Positions 11,101-21,886 of a stretch of DNA of 64,000 bases are shown here, piece by piece. The DNA is from Pontederia crassipes (lineage: Eukaryota > Streptophyta > Magnoliopsida > Commelinales > Pontederiaceae), in the NCBI GenBank assembly GCA_030549335.1, contig CM060194.1:17672171-17736170 (forward strand). The letters run 5' to 3'. The first letter of the stretch is position 1, and each line of letters opens with the position of its first letter. The notes beneath the pieces are model-generated. The model saw nothing but the letters and a program-made list of their open reading frames with translations. It had not been told where the DNA came from and made no database searches. Position numbers and translations under genes: made by a program.

Positions 11101-12176
11101 TTATATGCATAACAAATAGAATAATATTTCAAGCATTATCATAGACATGTCTAGATTTATAAAAGTAAGCATAATGATGTCCAAAATATTCCTTATATTC
11201 AACTTAACTTAGCATAAATGATTGTCAAATATTAATAGATAAAATATTCATTAAAGATCATCACATATATCATTTTTCTTTTTCTAAATCAAGATGACAA
11301 CTATGATAAATATGACAAGGAATTAAGATATGCATGTAGTTTACTTCATTTAACATGTGAGAAAAGATATTTTACAAATACATTATCACAATTAAAATAA
11401 GTTATGGTATCAAAATTTAAAACTTTTACCAACTTTGTTTTTAAAAGAAATTGTCAATTCTTATATCTTTATTCCAAAATGATAAGTTCTTTCAATTTCA
11501 AAACTATGATGCACGGAATGTTTAAATAAGAACTTGTAAGAGCATAATCACATATATATACTCTCATTTCCAATAGTTAAACATATGCATGCATAATTAT
11601 TTTCAAAGTAAAATGATCCTATTATGCACAAAAATTATCTTTCCAAAAATCATGATTTTTGTGTAGAAATTATGATAACTAGTGAATACATTTAAAATTC
11701 GAGAAATTGTGATAAAATATCATCATTATGTATTCCTCACAAATGTTTGGAAATGTCAAAATAAACTCAATCATTTTTATGAGTCAAAGTAGAATCATTG
11801 TAATATCTCAATTTCATATGCAAGTTTAATCATAGATATTAAAATGTAACTTGTATGAGAAAGGTATTTAGTATACTAAAACTTACTTTAAGTCACAAAA
11901 TCATCAAGAGTTTAGTATATTAAATCAAACATGCACATGCATAAAGTATTATCATTTTTGTCAACATGTAGGTTTTAAGGCTTTTATGCGTTTGAGATTG
12001 TGTATAATCATGATGAAAAGTGGACACATTAACTGCTCATTTTAAATATGATACATCATAATATGTGCAAAAAAAAATTTGCTTCAATGATACTTTTACC
12101 AAAAAGTGTGTGCCTTCACTTTACTTGAATTATTCTTCTCATTCCTTGTGAAGTACACCTACAAATAAAATTATTT
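8108..12176 (-). other. AT-rich non-coding interior of the copia element with repeated segments
   Basis: Four kb with very high AT content and no frame encoding a pol domain on either strand. Segments recur in diverged form. The clearest is 10953-11003 against 12159-12208, where CCTACAARTAAA...TTTTGGTACCCAAA is shared; the latter copy encodes the WVPK end of gag. CTTTG/ATTTTG-rich segments with TTTCAACTTCATTTTC-like words also recur near 9550, 10890 and 12110, which suggests a degenerate repeat of about 1.2-1.3 kb. The open frames here (for example 10012-10362) have AT-driven composition and no recognisable domain. Confidence 0.55.
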
Positions 12177-13504
12177 TCATTTTGGTACCCAAACTTGTTT
12201 GGGTCCAACATGATTAATTTTGATTCCTTTATGAATCCACATCAATTTCATGCTCATATTAATAGATTTTTTAATTTGACACTCAAATGAATAATGACCA
12301 TGAGCATTACAATAATGACAAATAGCAGATGGTATAACAAAATGATTGTGATCATATTTCAACTTTGAATAATCACAATGAGAAGCATGATAATGTTTAA
12401 CATTAAAAGAGTCATCATAATAATGTTTATTCTTCAAATAATAATCATTAGCATGCTTTGATTTTGAAAAATAAGAATATTTCAAATAATATCCTTTTGT
12501 ATCTTTGACATTTTTCTTCAAGTTCATTTCATTTCTATAATCATTAGAGTTTGCAAAACATTTTAATAGACTTTTGAACATTCCTAATATGTTTCAAAGG
12601 CATAGCACTTTTATCATGTAAAATATTTTGTAAAGAAGTTATTTTCTTTTGTAATTCATTTTGTAATATAATCAACTTTGAGTTTTCTACTTTTAAAACT
12701 TGATAACTTTTAATTTCCAAGGAGGGTGAATCAATTTCCTTTATCAAAGTTGCATTTTCAATTAAGCATGCATTCTTTTCTTTTTTTAAAATTTCAAAAA
12801 TATTTTTAATGATGTGAAAACCATTCATCAAAGTTTCATTTTGAAGTAGACAAGAATTTCTTTCTTCTTTCAAAATTTCAAATTAATTTTTCAAAGCAAT
12901 ATACTCATTCATTAATATTTCATTTTTCTTTCTAAGAGAAAGATGCTTTTGAATAAGAGATGAAAATTCTTTATGAACATCAAGAGCAATATCAACATCA
13001 TCATCATTATCATTAGAGGAAGAAGATGAAGTTGACGTTAACTCATTACCCTCACTTTTTGCCATGAAGCATAACACTTCATCTTTGAATGTCGTGGATG
13101 TAAAACTATCATTTTCTTCATTGTCCATATACGATGTGCCCTTTTTGTCAAAGTCACTATCTTCATAATTATTTAACAAAACTTGCCAAATCTCATGTGA
13201 ATTGGAACATTTAGAAATAATATTCATACCATAAGAATCTAAAGAGGAATAAAAGACATTTTTGACATTGTAGTCAAGTTTTTCATTCGACATTTGAAAA
13301 TCGTCATATTCAAAAAATGGAAGATCAATAGAAACACAATTTATAATTTTCTTTGGCTTTTCAAAACCATTTTCCAAAACTTTTCACACATCAAAATCAA
13401 TAGAACAAATATAAGGTTTCATTTTAATTTTCCAAGAAAAAAGAATGATCTTTAAAACTCGGTGGGTTGAAAATGGAATAATCTTCTTCCAAAAATAGTG
13501 TCAT
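12177..13504 (-). pseudogene. Broken copia-type gag with CCHC zinc knuckle
   Basis: Nucleocapsid/capsid protein of a Ty1/copia retrotransposon, which would package the element RNA. Translation from an ATG at 13504 gives a start typical of plant copia gag (NPPSFKDHSFF). After breaks it continues with an IIDFDVWK-like segment and a 164-residue piece (13377-12883) containing the conserved NSHEIWQVLLNNYE region and a Ser/Asp-rich linker. Next comes a coiled-coil-like Lys/Glu/Asn-rich piece (12873-12544). The last piece (12581-12177) holds CHYCNAHGHYSFEC (12279-12320), a perfect C-X2-C-X4-H-X4-C knuckle, and ends GPKQVWVPK. At least three stops or frameshifts separate the pieces, so it is not functional. 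In autonomous relatives a protease and pol follow WVPK; here only non-coding DNA follows. Confidence 0.85.
12279..12320 (-). other. CCHC zinc knuckle of copia gag
   Basis: The residues C-HY-C-NAHG-H-YSFE-C match the retroviral/retrotransposon nucleocapsid knuckle (C-X2-C-X4-H-X4-C). The motif is intact although the gene is broken on both sides. Confidence 0.9.
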
Positions 13505-13541
13505 GCTAAAAAAGATGTTTAAATTTTTAAAATAAGAACAA

Positions 13542-13559
13542 CCTTGCTTTGATACTAAT
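13542..13559 (-). promoter_or_regulatory. Copia primer-binding site (initiator Met tRNA)
   Basis: Directly inside the right LTR the minus strand reads ATTAGTATCAAAGCAAGG. This matches the plant initiator-Met primer site TGGTATCAGAGCCAGG with a few substitutions and fixes the element as minus-oriented. Confidence 0.8.
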
Positions 13560-15718
13560 TGTAGAATCGTAAGGAACCAAGAGGGGGTGGTGAATTAGTG
13601 TTTAAAACGAAAATACCAATTTTTCAAAAATTATCACGAAAGCTTAAAATCGATTCGTTAATATTTAAACCAACACAATAGCAATCAAATCACATGCATA
13701 TTAGAGTAGGAAGGAGAGGGAGAGAGAAAGATAAACACAAATGCACGATAGTTTGTTGACGAGGTTCGGCCACAACTTAGCCTACGTCCCTACTCCGACT
13801 TCTCGACCTCGAGAAAAGACCATACCCAAATTCAATAGCTTTGCATGTCAGAGATTCACTAGCTTTCTCTTTTCTTATCGGGAGAGAATAACACTTTATA
13901 CACCACAATGTCTTCTTCTTTACTCAAGAGGTAAGGCACACATCTTCTTACAAGGAGCTCTCAAAACTCTCTAAACAAAAATACAAAAATTCCCTCAAAT
14001 TCTCTCTTCTTACATAGAATGTCCAAACTAAGAAATTAGAAGAGGAAGGGATGATTGGCAAGATTAAGCTCAAGAAAAATGTTTTGGACTTGAATGAAGC
14101 TTTAGAGTGATTTGCCTTGCTTAGTTGATCTTCCTTTAGCCTTTTGAATATCTTTTATAGGCTTCTCTTGAAAATATGGCTGTTGTAAATCAATGTGAGA
14201 AGTGTTGTGCTGTCACCTCTAAAATGGTCGACCATTTTAGTTTCGGTCATCCGTTTTGAATAGTAACTAGCAGTTGCGCCTTTTGTCTTATGCTCAGCGA
14301 TCGACCGTTACTGTTTCGATCATCCGTTTTGTGAACAAAACTAGCCATTGTCATTTGTCTTTTCTGACCAATCGTCCGTTGGTGATAGTTCATAGAAGGA
14401 TTAGCCATTGCTGTTGCCTTTGCTCCCATAATGGTTGACCAAAAGTGATTCGATCGTTCATTTTAGAAATGTCCGTGCTCTCTATAATCTACGATCATTC
14501 ATGGAGTGACTTCGGTCGTCTCCGATTTCCATATTTTTGTTCTTTGTTGCCTAGAACGGTCGACCGTTAGAGTTTCGGTCATCCAATTTAGAAATGTCCA
14601 TGCTCTCTGTAATTAGCGATCATTCCAGCTCTGTTTCGGTCGTCCATTACCTGTCAAAACGGACGCCCGGTAGAGTTTCGGTCGTCCAATTTGCCATCGA
14701 CAGCCTGATAGACCTACACTCTTTTATAAACATTTTACACTATTATCGAAATGAGATGATTTTTTATTCTACGAAAAGTTAACAAAATTATCTACAACTT
14801 TGATATTCATCATTCATTGAAAATCTAATGATACCATAGTCAAATATTCAATCAAAATTCTGTGCATAAAGTTGTCAATTTAAACATTTTAGACCTTACT
14901 CTTTTATGCATAACTTTTCATACGAGCATCCAAATGAGATGATTTTTTATTATATAAAAGATAATAGAGTTCTTGACAACTTTGATATTCATTATTCAAT
15001 CAAAATCTAATGAGATCATAGTCCAATATTAATTAAAAATTCAGTATACAAAGTTGTCCATTTCAAATGAAACATTTTAGACATTTACTCTTCTATACAT
15101 AATTTTTCATACTAGAAATGAGATGATATTTGATTTTCTAAAAAGCTAACAACTTTATTTACAACTTTCATGCTCACCACTTATCCCAAATCTATTGATA
15201 AAGTAATCAAGTATTAAATGCAAGTTCAGCACATAGAAATATCTACTTCAAATAGAACTTGTCGAACTTCACTATTTTTGGCATAACATTTTATACGGTT
15301 GTCCAAATGAGGTGATTCTTAATTCTATGAAAAGATAAGAGGATTATATATAACTTTTATATTAATCTCTTTATCCAAATCTCATGATAGAATACTCAAA
15401 TATTAAGCGCAAGTTTAACACATAAAATAAACTTGCAAATTGAACGTTTTAAGCTTTACTTAAACATAATATTTTATGTGGTTGTCCAAATGAGGTGATT
15501 CTTGATTCTCTGCAAAGATAAGAGAATTATCTATAACTTTTATCACCAATTAATGTAAATCTCATGGGAACATAAATAAAATATTAATCGAAAGTTTAAT
15601 GCATGAAGTAACTCATTTCTGTTTAAACTTCTTTTGACATTTTAAATATAACTCTAATCTTTCAAGGTTTATATCATTAAAACATAATTATATAGGGCAT
15701 AAAAACTTTGCTCTAATA
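13560..15718 (-). repeat. Copia element 5' LTR (minus orientation)
   Basis: Starts TGTAGAATCG at 13560 and ends GCTCTAATA at 15718 (the terminal CA has become TA). It carries the same GGTCGACC array (14220-14690) and 185-bp tandem repeats (14740-15590) as the other LTR. Substitutions and small indels between the two LTRs are frequent, which indicates an old insertion. Confidence 0.85.
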
Positions 15719-17299
15719 CTATCAATCTGTGCCAATTAAACAATAGCTCAACATAATCAATTCTTATCAATTAGCACATCACAATTCTCAATTATTGATT
15801 AACATGAATCATTATAACAATAACAATCAATATCAAGACTAATACATATCATTGCATGATCAATAACAATGAATTGTAGCAGAATTGGGTTCTTTGCTCT
15901 CAGAAAATGGTTCACGTCAGTTTGGAACATGGGTCGTGTTTCCAATTCCAATTTTCTTCTCGGTAGAGTGAAACCCGAGTTGGGTATGATGTGAACCAGG
16001 GCCAAATCGGCTAGACTCACTCCAATCCATATACCAATGCCAGAACCCGACTCGTGTCTCCCTATAACCCTGGCCGAATCTGCAACACAGGCCCGTGTTC
16101 ACCGAATACGGTCCTTTTCCTAATCCAATCTGGTCCGAGTTCTATGAAATTTAGGCAGTGTCAATCATTACTCGGGCCATGTCAAATGAAACTCAGGCCA
16201 TGACAAGTTCTGTCCTCGTCAGGAAAATCACGTTCCAACATGATTTTTTGGTCGTCCTATTGATGCCATGATAGTTCCATTTGACATAAAATTTATATCA
16301 AAGTAATCTCCATATATATAAAGGACAAGAGTCCAGGGTCCATATCAATGAAAATGCTCGATATACCCTATGTACGATTGAAAAATCAACTTTGCTAGAA
16401 ACTGCACAAACATCAAGACTGTCACCCTGTAACGCTCGAACAACGTCCAAAAGCACTCGGCTACCACTTGGAAGACGTTCCCCTATGTACATGCATTTCG
16501 CAATGCACTAGTGGTTGCCCTCTAGAATGCCTTGGTTCGTGTGTAGAGGAGGAGAGAAGGAGAGGACTTTGTGTAGAAACTCGACCTTGATGTGTGGGGA
16601 GGACTCAATACCCTAAGGATCCTATTTATAGTTATTTTTGGGTGGAGTTTGACTTTAGGTGGATTCCCAAACTAATTCTATGCCAATCTTTATCTTTTTA
16701 ATTTAAGTAGCCTCTCATAATAGCTCCTCAATAATTAATTTCAAATTTAATCTTTAATCCTCCTCTTAATCTCAATCTCAATCAAATTCTATTTTTCTCT
16801 TATTTTAAATTCATAACTTCTCTCAAACAAAGTCTACATCTTTTTATTTCCTTCTTTTCTTTAATTTTCTAATTTTTTTATGCCATAATATTTTATCATC
16901 TAATTTTGGATTAAATAATAATAAATATTATTTTAATCGCTAAAATATTTCTAAGTCATAAAACTCTCAATCCTATTCTATGTGGGAGTCCTATTAAACA
17001 TTCTTTTAGATCTCAAATTAAATTGAAATCCTTAATCTCAATCTAATTACAATTCCTACTCCTAATAGAATTTAATCTTTCTTTTTTTTCTTTTTCCATT
17101 CTAATCATACTTTTAATCCCACTTAAAATTTAATTCATTTTCCAAGTAGGATAGCCTCTCCTTTCTCTTTGCATTCCTTTTCTTATAATATTCCTATTCC
17201 TTTTCAAATTCTCCCTTTTAATCACCTTCAATCTATCCAATACTCTAATTAATTCATACAATTACTACATTGGCCTTGGCAAAATCCTGGGATGCTACA
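15719..17299 (-). repeat. LTR-A, distal part with promoter
   Basis: This is the continuation of LTR-A after the copia insertion. It contains CCCGAGTTGGGTATGATG and related CCCGRG-GGCC words (15890-16230), a minus-strand TATAAATAGG box at 16621-16630 and a CT/T-rich 3' half that aligns with LTR-B (for example ATAAAACTCTCAATCCTA at 16960 against ATAGGACTCTCAATCCTA at 46600). Confidence 0.75.
16621..16630 (-). promoter_or_regulatory. TATA box of LTR-A
   Basis: TATAAATAGG on the minus strand in the same context (...GGATCCTATTTATAGTT on plus) as LTR-B at 46248-46257. It is the likely retrotransposon promoter and supports the minus orientation. Confidence 0.55.
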
Positions 17300-17615
17300 C
17301 TAAAATTATTGAATATTTTTCAATTTGAAATGTCTTTATCCTTTTGCTATTTCAACTGTTGGCATGAGGGTGAATGGTAAATGGGAGGCAATAACCTCAT
17401 GCCACATTCTAATAGCATTTTTCTCTTCTTAATAGCTTACGACCTTTGGGGCTCTGCAATTCACAAATGATATTAATTTTACTTCCAATCAATAAACTAT
17501 ATTGATTTTGTGGAATAAAGCAAGGGCTTGTTCTAAAGAATTTTGTAGAATCCATTGTCATATGGGACTTCACCCCAAGTGATTCTATTTGGGTTCGATG
17601 GGAGCACTGCCTCCA
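17300..17615. other. Unique spacer, no gene
   Basis: About 300 bp between LTR-A and an older LTR fragment. I recognise nothing in it. Confidence 0.5.
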
Positions 17616-17766
17616 TCATGCATGAAAATCCATACATTATTTCATTATTATTTGATAGAATTTTAGGAATGAATTTATATTAAACATTTCACAATTGATA
17701 TCTATCCATATTTGTTTTGATTTTATGCAAAAATGTGTGGGAGATGAGAAAAGATGTTTGATAGAT
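17616..17766 (+). repeat. TGATGCA-family LTR, left fragment
   Basis: From TCATGCATGAAAATCC onward it aligns with the start of the LTR at 23151: TTCATTATTATTTGATAGAA against TTCACTATTATTTGATATCA, then TTTTAGGAAT, and later CATATTTGTTTTGATT against CATTCGTTTTGATT. Solo LTR-C interrupts it at 17767, and it resumes at 20612. Confidence 0.7.
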
Positions 17767-20611
17767 TGTAACATACTAAAATCATCATTGTCATGTGGCA
17801 AGACCCAACCTTTGGCTCGTTCTTTGACCATATAATTATATAAGTGGAAAACTTAATAAGATTTCAATGTAAAATTAAAATAATGCGGAAGTCTAATGAA
17901 ATTGATAATACAAGGCATTGTAATAATCGTCAATAACTAAAGCGGAAATACAAAGTAAAGAATCATCTATGGCATAATAGCAAAGGTGAAATGAGGACAA
18001 TATCCCAAGACCGCCCCATGTGCACATCACCATCACGATTATCATCAGTCGCTTGAGTTCATCCTTCATTATTTTGATTACTTGCATGATCAATGCAAGA
18101 AAATAATAACCCATGAGCTTCGTAGCTCAATAGGTGGTTAGTAAACTAATAGTTAAATAATAACAATAAAGAAACATGTGGTTAGTGTAATCATAATCAT
18201 AATCATTAATGAAAATTAATGAACAAGAATCAATGCAATGCTTTAATAAGAATGAATGGAATAGATCAATACTATGCTTTGAGTATAAAAAAATGAATAA
18301 TCAATACTACACTCTGATTTATATCAGTGGAATAAATCAATACTATGCGTTAAATAAGATCAATGGAAAAGGTCAATACTCTGGTAGAATCAATAGACTA
18401 AATCAACACTATGCCCTCGATAATATTAATGGAAGAATCAAGGCTATGTTTTGAGTGAATCAATGTAACATATGATATGGTACAATGATCTGAATGATTA
18501 ATCAATAAAATGTTGTTGAATAAAATAATAATCCTTGATAAACACTACTGGGATCCAATGGAAGAAATCCATACTCTGATTGTCAATGGATAGAGATATG
18601 TGATGCCTATAAGTAAAATCAGGTTGAATAGACAATGCAATAAATCATTAGGTGAGAATAAAATATAAGATTGTTAGAATGAATCAGTTCAATGCTCTCG
18701 ATTACTTTATACTTTAATACCATATGATATGCTCTAAATCAATGTGCATGTTTCAATGCTCTGTACTATGCTCTGAGTGTGTTTTCAATGCTCTGACTGG
18801 AAGTTGTAATTATCTCTGATATTTCTATGCAATGTCATTGATTATCATATTCGTTGCGATGATGTGTCATGTACTTCATGATAGTGAACATAACGACTAT
18901 TAGGAGAGGGTATCCTCTTTCGTTACATGATGGGGGAGAAATCGTGCAACCTGGACAACTTATGCCTCAACACTGTTGTATTATGTCATGAGCTTCTGTC
19001 AATTTGTAACATGATCACCCAAGCTTTTATCTTTAATCAATTAGATTCTCGCCTTTTCCCAGATTGGAACTTAGTCATAATGATGCAATAATAATAATTA
19101 AGATCAAAAGAATCATGTAATCCATGAAATCCAAGAGACATTAAACCTCATACAATATCGATGCAATGAAACAATGAGATTAGAGTAATAGAGTTCTGAA
19201 TCTGTCGATAATGTTGGATAACAATGAATTTCTAATCATGACCGATAAAACAACGAGGTAATAATAAAATATAAAATGGTAATTTTTTGCAATGGCAATG
19301 CTCTAGATCGTGATATTGATGGAATCAGGTAGATGGCAACTCATGGATAATCAACAATATGATAATCTAATAAGATATTGTAGTCAACTATGTTTGAAAA
19401 GAACTCGGGCCAGGTTGGGTCGGACCCGGGTCAGGTTCTATGACTCTAGTTCCTTGGTCGGACTCGGTCTGAGTGTACCAACATGGATTATGTTCAATTG
19501 CTTGGCTATGGATACCTATAAATTAGTACTTAGGAATAAGACATAAATTAATCACTTCCTACAATGACAATATTCTAAGTCATGATATCAATAGAAACTG
19601 ATAGATGACATATCATGGATTAGCAACAATATAAGAATCACATAAAATATTATCCTAGCATAATCTTTGGCGGAACCCGTGTCAGGTAGGATAGAACCCG
19701 TGTCGAGTTCCGTGGTGCCGGAGCCTTGGCTGCAACTATGGGCGAGCATATCCCGGGCTCGACCCAAGGTGACTTTAGATGCTCAATGTCGAAACTCAGG
19801 ACAGGTTTAGTGGAGCCCGGGCTGTTGTGAAGGGTGCATGTCGGACAATGTTGAACCCAGGCCGGATTCACCGCTTGTCGATGATCTACATACTCAAGTC
19901 GGGTTTTGGAATTCCGGCAAAAATAGTGGTGCTTCAGTTCGGTTTCGATGTGATTTCGTCGGAATAAGCCTCTTATGATCAAAGTAATCATATAGGGCGA
20001 ATCATGCACAACAGGAGACGATGCTATGAATCTAACTGTACCCTCTTCAAGTAAATCTATTGTTAAAACCGATCCAAAGGTTGATCCAATGATCCACCTA
20101 CCTCTATGCGAATTCTCTATTGTTTGGTCCTCTTTCACTACTTCGTTCTCCGCATCGGCTATTCCTAAATGTTATCCGAATTTGACCATGCCTCATTATT
20201 GGTTCCTGTCCCTATTGGTCATGTCGGATGGAGGAAAACCGAGGGGAAGGTCAGAGAAAAGTGGCCATGAAGATGCTACAAAATGTTCTATTGTGGCTGC
20301 TACATTACCTTGATTTCCTCCTAGTGTTTTAGCGTGTTTACAGTGACATTTCGACGATTAGCAGCGTGCTCGAGGTTTTGGTCGCCTAGAAATTTTTACA
20401 AATGGAGGGGAAAAGAGGAGAGGCACGACTGCTAGGGTTAAAGGTGGTTTTTGGTTGAAAAGTTTATATAGGTAAGAGTCAAAAGATATGGTTGATTATA
20501 ACTTCTCTCGTATGAACTCCTCCTCTTATTTAATTCCCAACATAAATCTAATTTTATTTTTTATTAAGTTTAATAATATTTTATTATATTAGTATTGGGC
20601 TGGGTGTTACA
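17767..20611 (-). repeat. Solo LTR-C (gypsy type)
   Basis: Begins TGTAACATAC at 17767 and ends GGGTGTTACA at 20611, inverted ends TGTAACA/TGTTACA. Perfect 5-bp flanks tagat (17762-17766 and 20612-20616). It lies inside a TGATGCA-family LTR whose sequence continues on both sides, which confirms the insertion boundaries. Inside are a degenerate AATCAATACTATGC tandem array (18210-18450), a cluster of CCCGGGTCAGG/AACCCGTGTC words (19395-19890) and a minus-strand TATA-like box CTATATAAAC (20462-20471). No coding region. Confidence 0.9.
18210..18460. repeat. Degenerate tandem array in LTR-C
   Basis: A unit of about 30-45 bp built around AATCAATACTATGCTTTGA is repeated six or seven times with variation. 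The 81-residue open frame across it simply reads the repeat. Confidence 0.65.
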
Positions 20612-20616
20612 TAGAT

Positions 20617-20850
20617 GATTCATGACTCATTGCCATGGGTGTAAAGGATCTATCATGAGTGTGAATGGTGTTGGTATGTCACGATCATGACAGAAGCAGC
20701 AGAAGTGGTTATTTATTTTTTGCAACCATAAATCTAATGTGATGACTGTAAATTGTGCCAAAACCAGTTTTTAAGACAACATTTTATCTGAATCTCAGTT
20801 GGATTTTTATCCAAATTTTAAGACAATATATATTAAGAAAATATAGGTTC
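20617..20850 (+). repeat. TGATGCA-family LTR, continuation after LTR-C
   Basis: Contains ATCTATCATGAGTGTGAATG and GGTTATTTATTTTTTGCAACC-like sequence (in part), which align with 23400-23780 (ATCTGTCATGGGTGTGAATG, GGTTACTTATTTTTCACG). Similarity then ends abruptly near 20850, where an inverted fragment of the same family starts. Confidence 0.6.
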
Positions 20851-20869
20851 TAATCCCAAATCGAATAAA

Positions 20870-21600
20870 AGAAATAATTTTTTAAAAAATTATCACTTGG
20901 ATAGATATTGATTTGATTATTAGGAAACATAATTTATGCCACTATAATATTCTCAAATTAAGATTACTAGGATCAATAATAAATTTCAATTCTCAAAGTC
21001 TAGTTAACCAACATTTCATACTTTAACTACTATATTAAGAATAATTAGAATAACTAGATATTATACCTTGTAATTTATCTAATTAATCAAAAGCTACATT
21101 CAATTAGAATTATGATTAAAAACCTTCTCAAGTCAAACTCAATAGATACAAAAATTATGGCATGCATGACAAAAAATCAATAATAAAATTTATTATGAAA
21201 TCAACTACTTCTTTCAAGATAGCAAAAAGTTCATAATTCACGAACTCATGAACAAGCAATGCTATTAATGATTCAAAACAAGCTAATGACAAGAAAGACT
21301 CTGATACATAAATAAGATTACCCTATTCAAGAACTAATAATGATAAGATAGCATCAAATGTGATGCTAATATTCAAGTTAAGAAAAAATGGAAGACTACT
21401 ATGGGGACTGGGCATGTCTTCTCTTGAGTTTCTAGTATAGCTTCATTGTAGTTCGTGAACTTCTCTCTTGTTAGCTCTAAAAATATTGCTCTATGTTTCC
21501 CTCTTCTTAATTTAAAAATAAAGCACAAGGAATTCCTTCTTCCAGATTCATTTGGATCACATTTTATATAAAGTTTTCTTGCGAAAAAAGATGATCAACT
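20870..21600 (-). repeat. Inverted fragment of a TGATGCA-family LTR
   Basis: The complement of 21080-21160 reads TTGACTTGAGAAGG...TTTTTAATCATAATT...AATTGAATGTA, matching the forward LTR at 24265-24325 (GTGACTTGAGAAAAATCTTA). The complement of 21420-21460 reads CTATACTAGAAACTCAAGAG, matching CTACTAGAAACTCGAGAG in the solo LTR at 48460. It is therefore a minus-oriented copy of the 3' half of this LTR family next to a plus-oriented one. Confidence 0.7.
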
Positions 21601-21886
21601 TTTAATTGAAAATAGGATAAAATTATATCTTAAAAGTTAATTCTAGCATGATTCAACAAGCATTCTTTTCTATAGCTTTTGTTACGACCATAATAAAAAT
21701 CTTCATGACCTTCAAACACTAGTGATCCATTTTTGTAGCGCATTGATTGAAAGTTTGCTACAAGGATCACCTTGTACAAAGATGAATAACACATGAGCCT
21801 TTTGATCACTACTAAGAAAAAATGTGCAAAATAAAAAAAAAGTGCATAAAATAAGTTAATGGAACACATGTTTTCAACATCAATAC
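21601..21886. other. Degenerate spacer before hAT-like element
   Basis: AT-rich sequence with no gene. It contains CACTACTAAGAAAAAATG (21808), which resembles a CACTA end but has no partner that I could find. Confidence 0.4.

Larger units (their letters stand above)
6016..15718 (-). mobile_element. Ty1/copia-type LTR retrotransposon, gag-only (TR-GAG-like)
   Basis: Two diverged direct repeats (6016-8089 and 13560-15718) flank 5.5 kb. On the minus strand the order is 5' LTR (13560-15718), a primer-binding site complementary to initiator Met tRNA just inside it, a broken gag, about 4 kb of AT-rich DNA, a polypurine tract (AAAAAGGGGAAGA, minus) and the 3' LTR (6016-8089). The gag resembles the Ty1/copia gag family ending in WVPK with a CCHC knuckle. 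No protease, integrase, reverse transcriptase or RNase H can be read. It sits inside LTR-A. A clear 5-bp target duplication was not found (agtaa on the left, ctatc on the right), and the LTRs differ at many positions, so the insertion is old. Confidence 0.82.
2290..17299 (-). repeat. Solo LTR-A (Ty3/gypsy type), split by two nested insertions
   Basis: The LTR begins TGTAACGTCTC at 2290 and ends GATGCTACA at 17299. It is flanked by ctaag (2285-2289) and ctaaa (17300-17304), a 4/5 target-site duplication. The LTR itself is 2290-2669, 5175-6015 and 15719-17299, about 2.8 kb; the rest is inserted DNA. Solo LTR-B (43873-46937) is a relative: the first 350 bp (both contain the CATCATC...TCATCCT-ACACGAATCC segment), the TATA-type promoter and the ends align by eye. 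Orientation is inferred as minus because a TATAAATAGG box lies on the minus strand at 16621-16630 and because the left end resembles the complement of the right end of Gypsy-1. No internal region or second LTR is present, so it is a solo LTR formed by recombination. Confidence 0.82.

Noticed and set aside
6011-15723. 5-bp target duplication for the copia element
   Set aside because: The flanks agtaa and ctatc do not match and the left terminus is degraded, so I claim no TSD.
18209-18454. Asn/Tyr-rich 81-residue repeat protein
   Set aside because: It reads a degenerate tandem array inside solo LTR-C.
21808-21826. CACTACTAAGAAAAAATG as left end of the large CACTA
   Set aside because: It does not match the opposite end at 43718 beyond the first bases, and other element fragments lie between.
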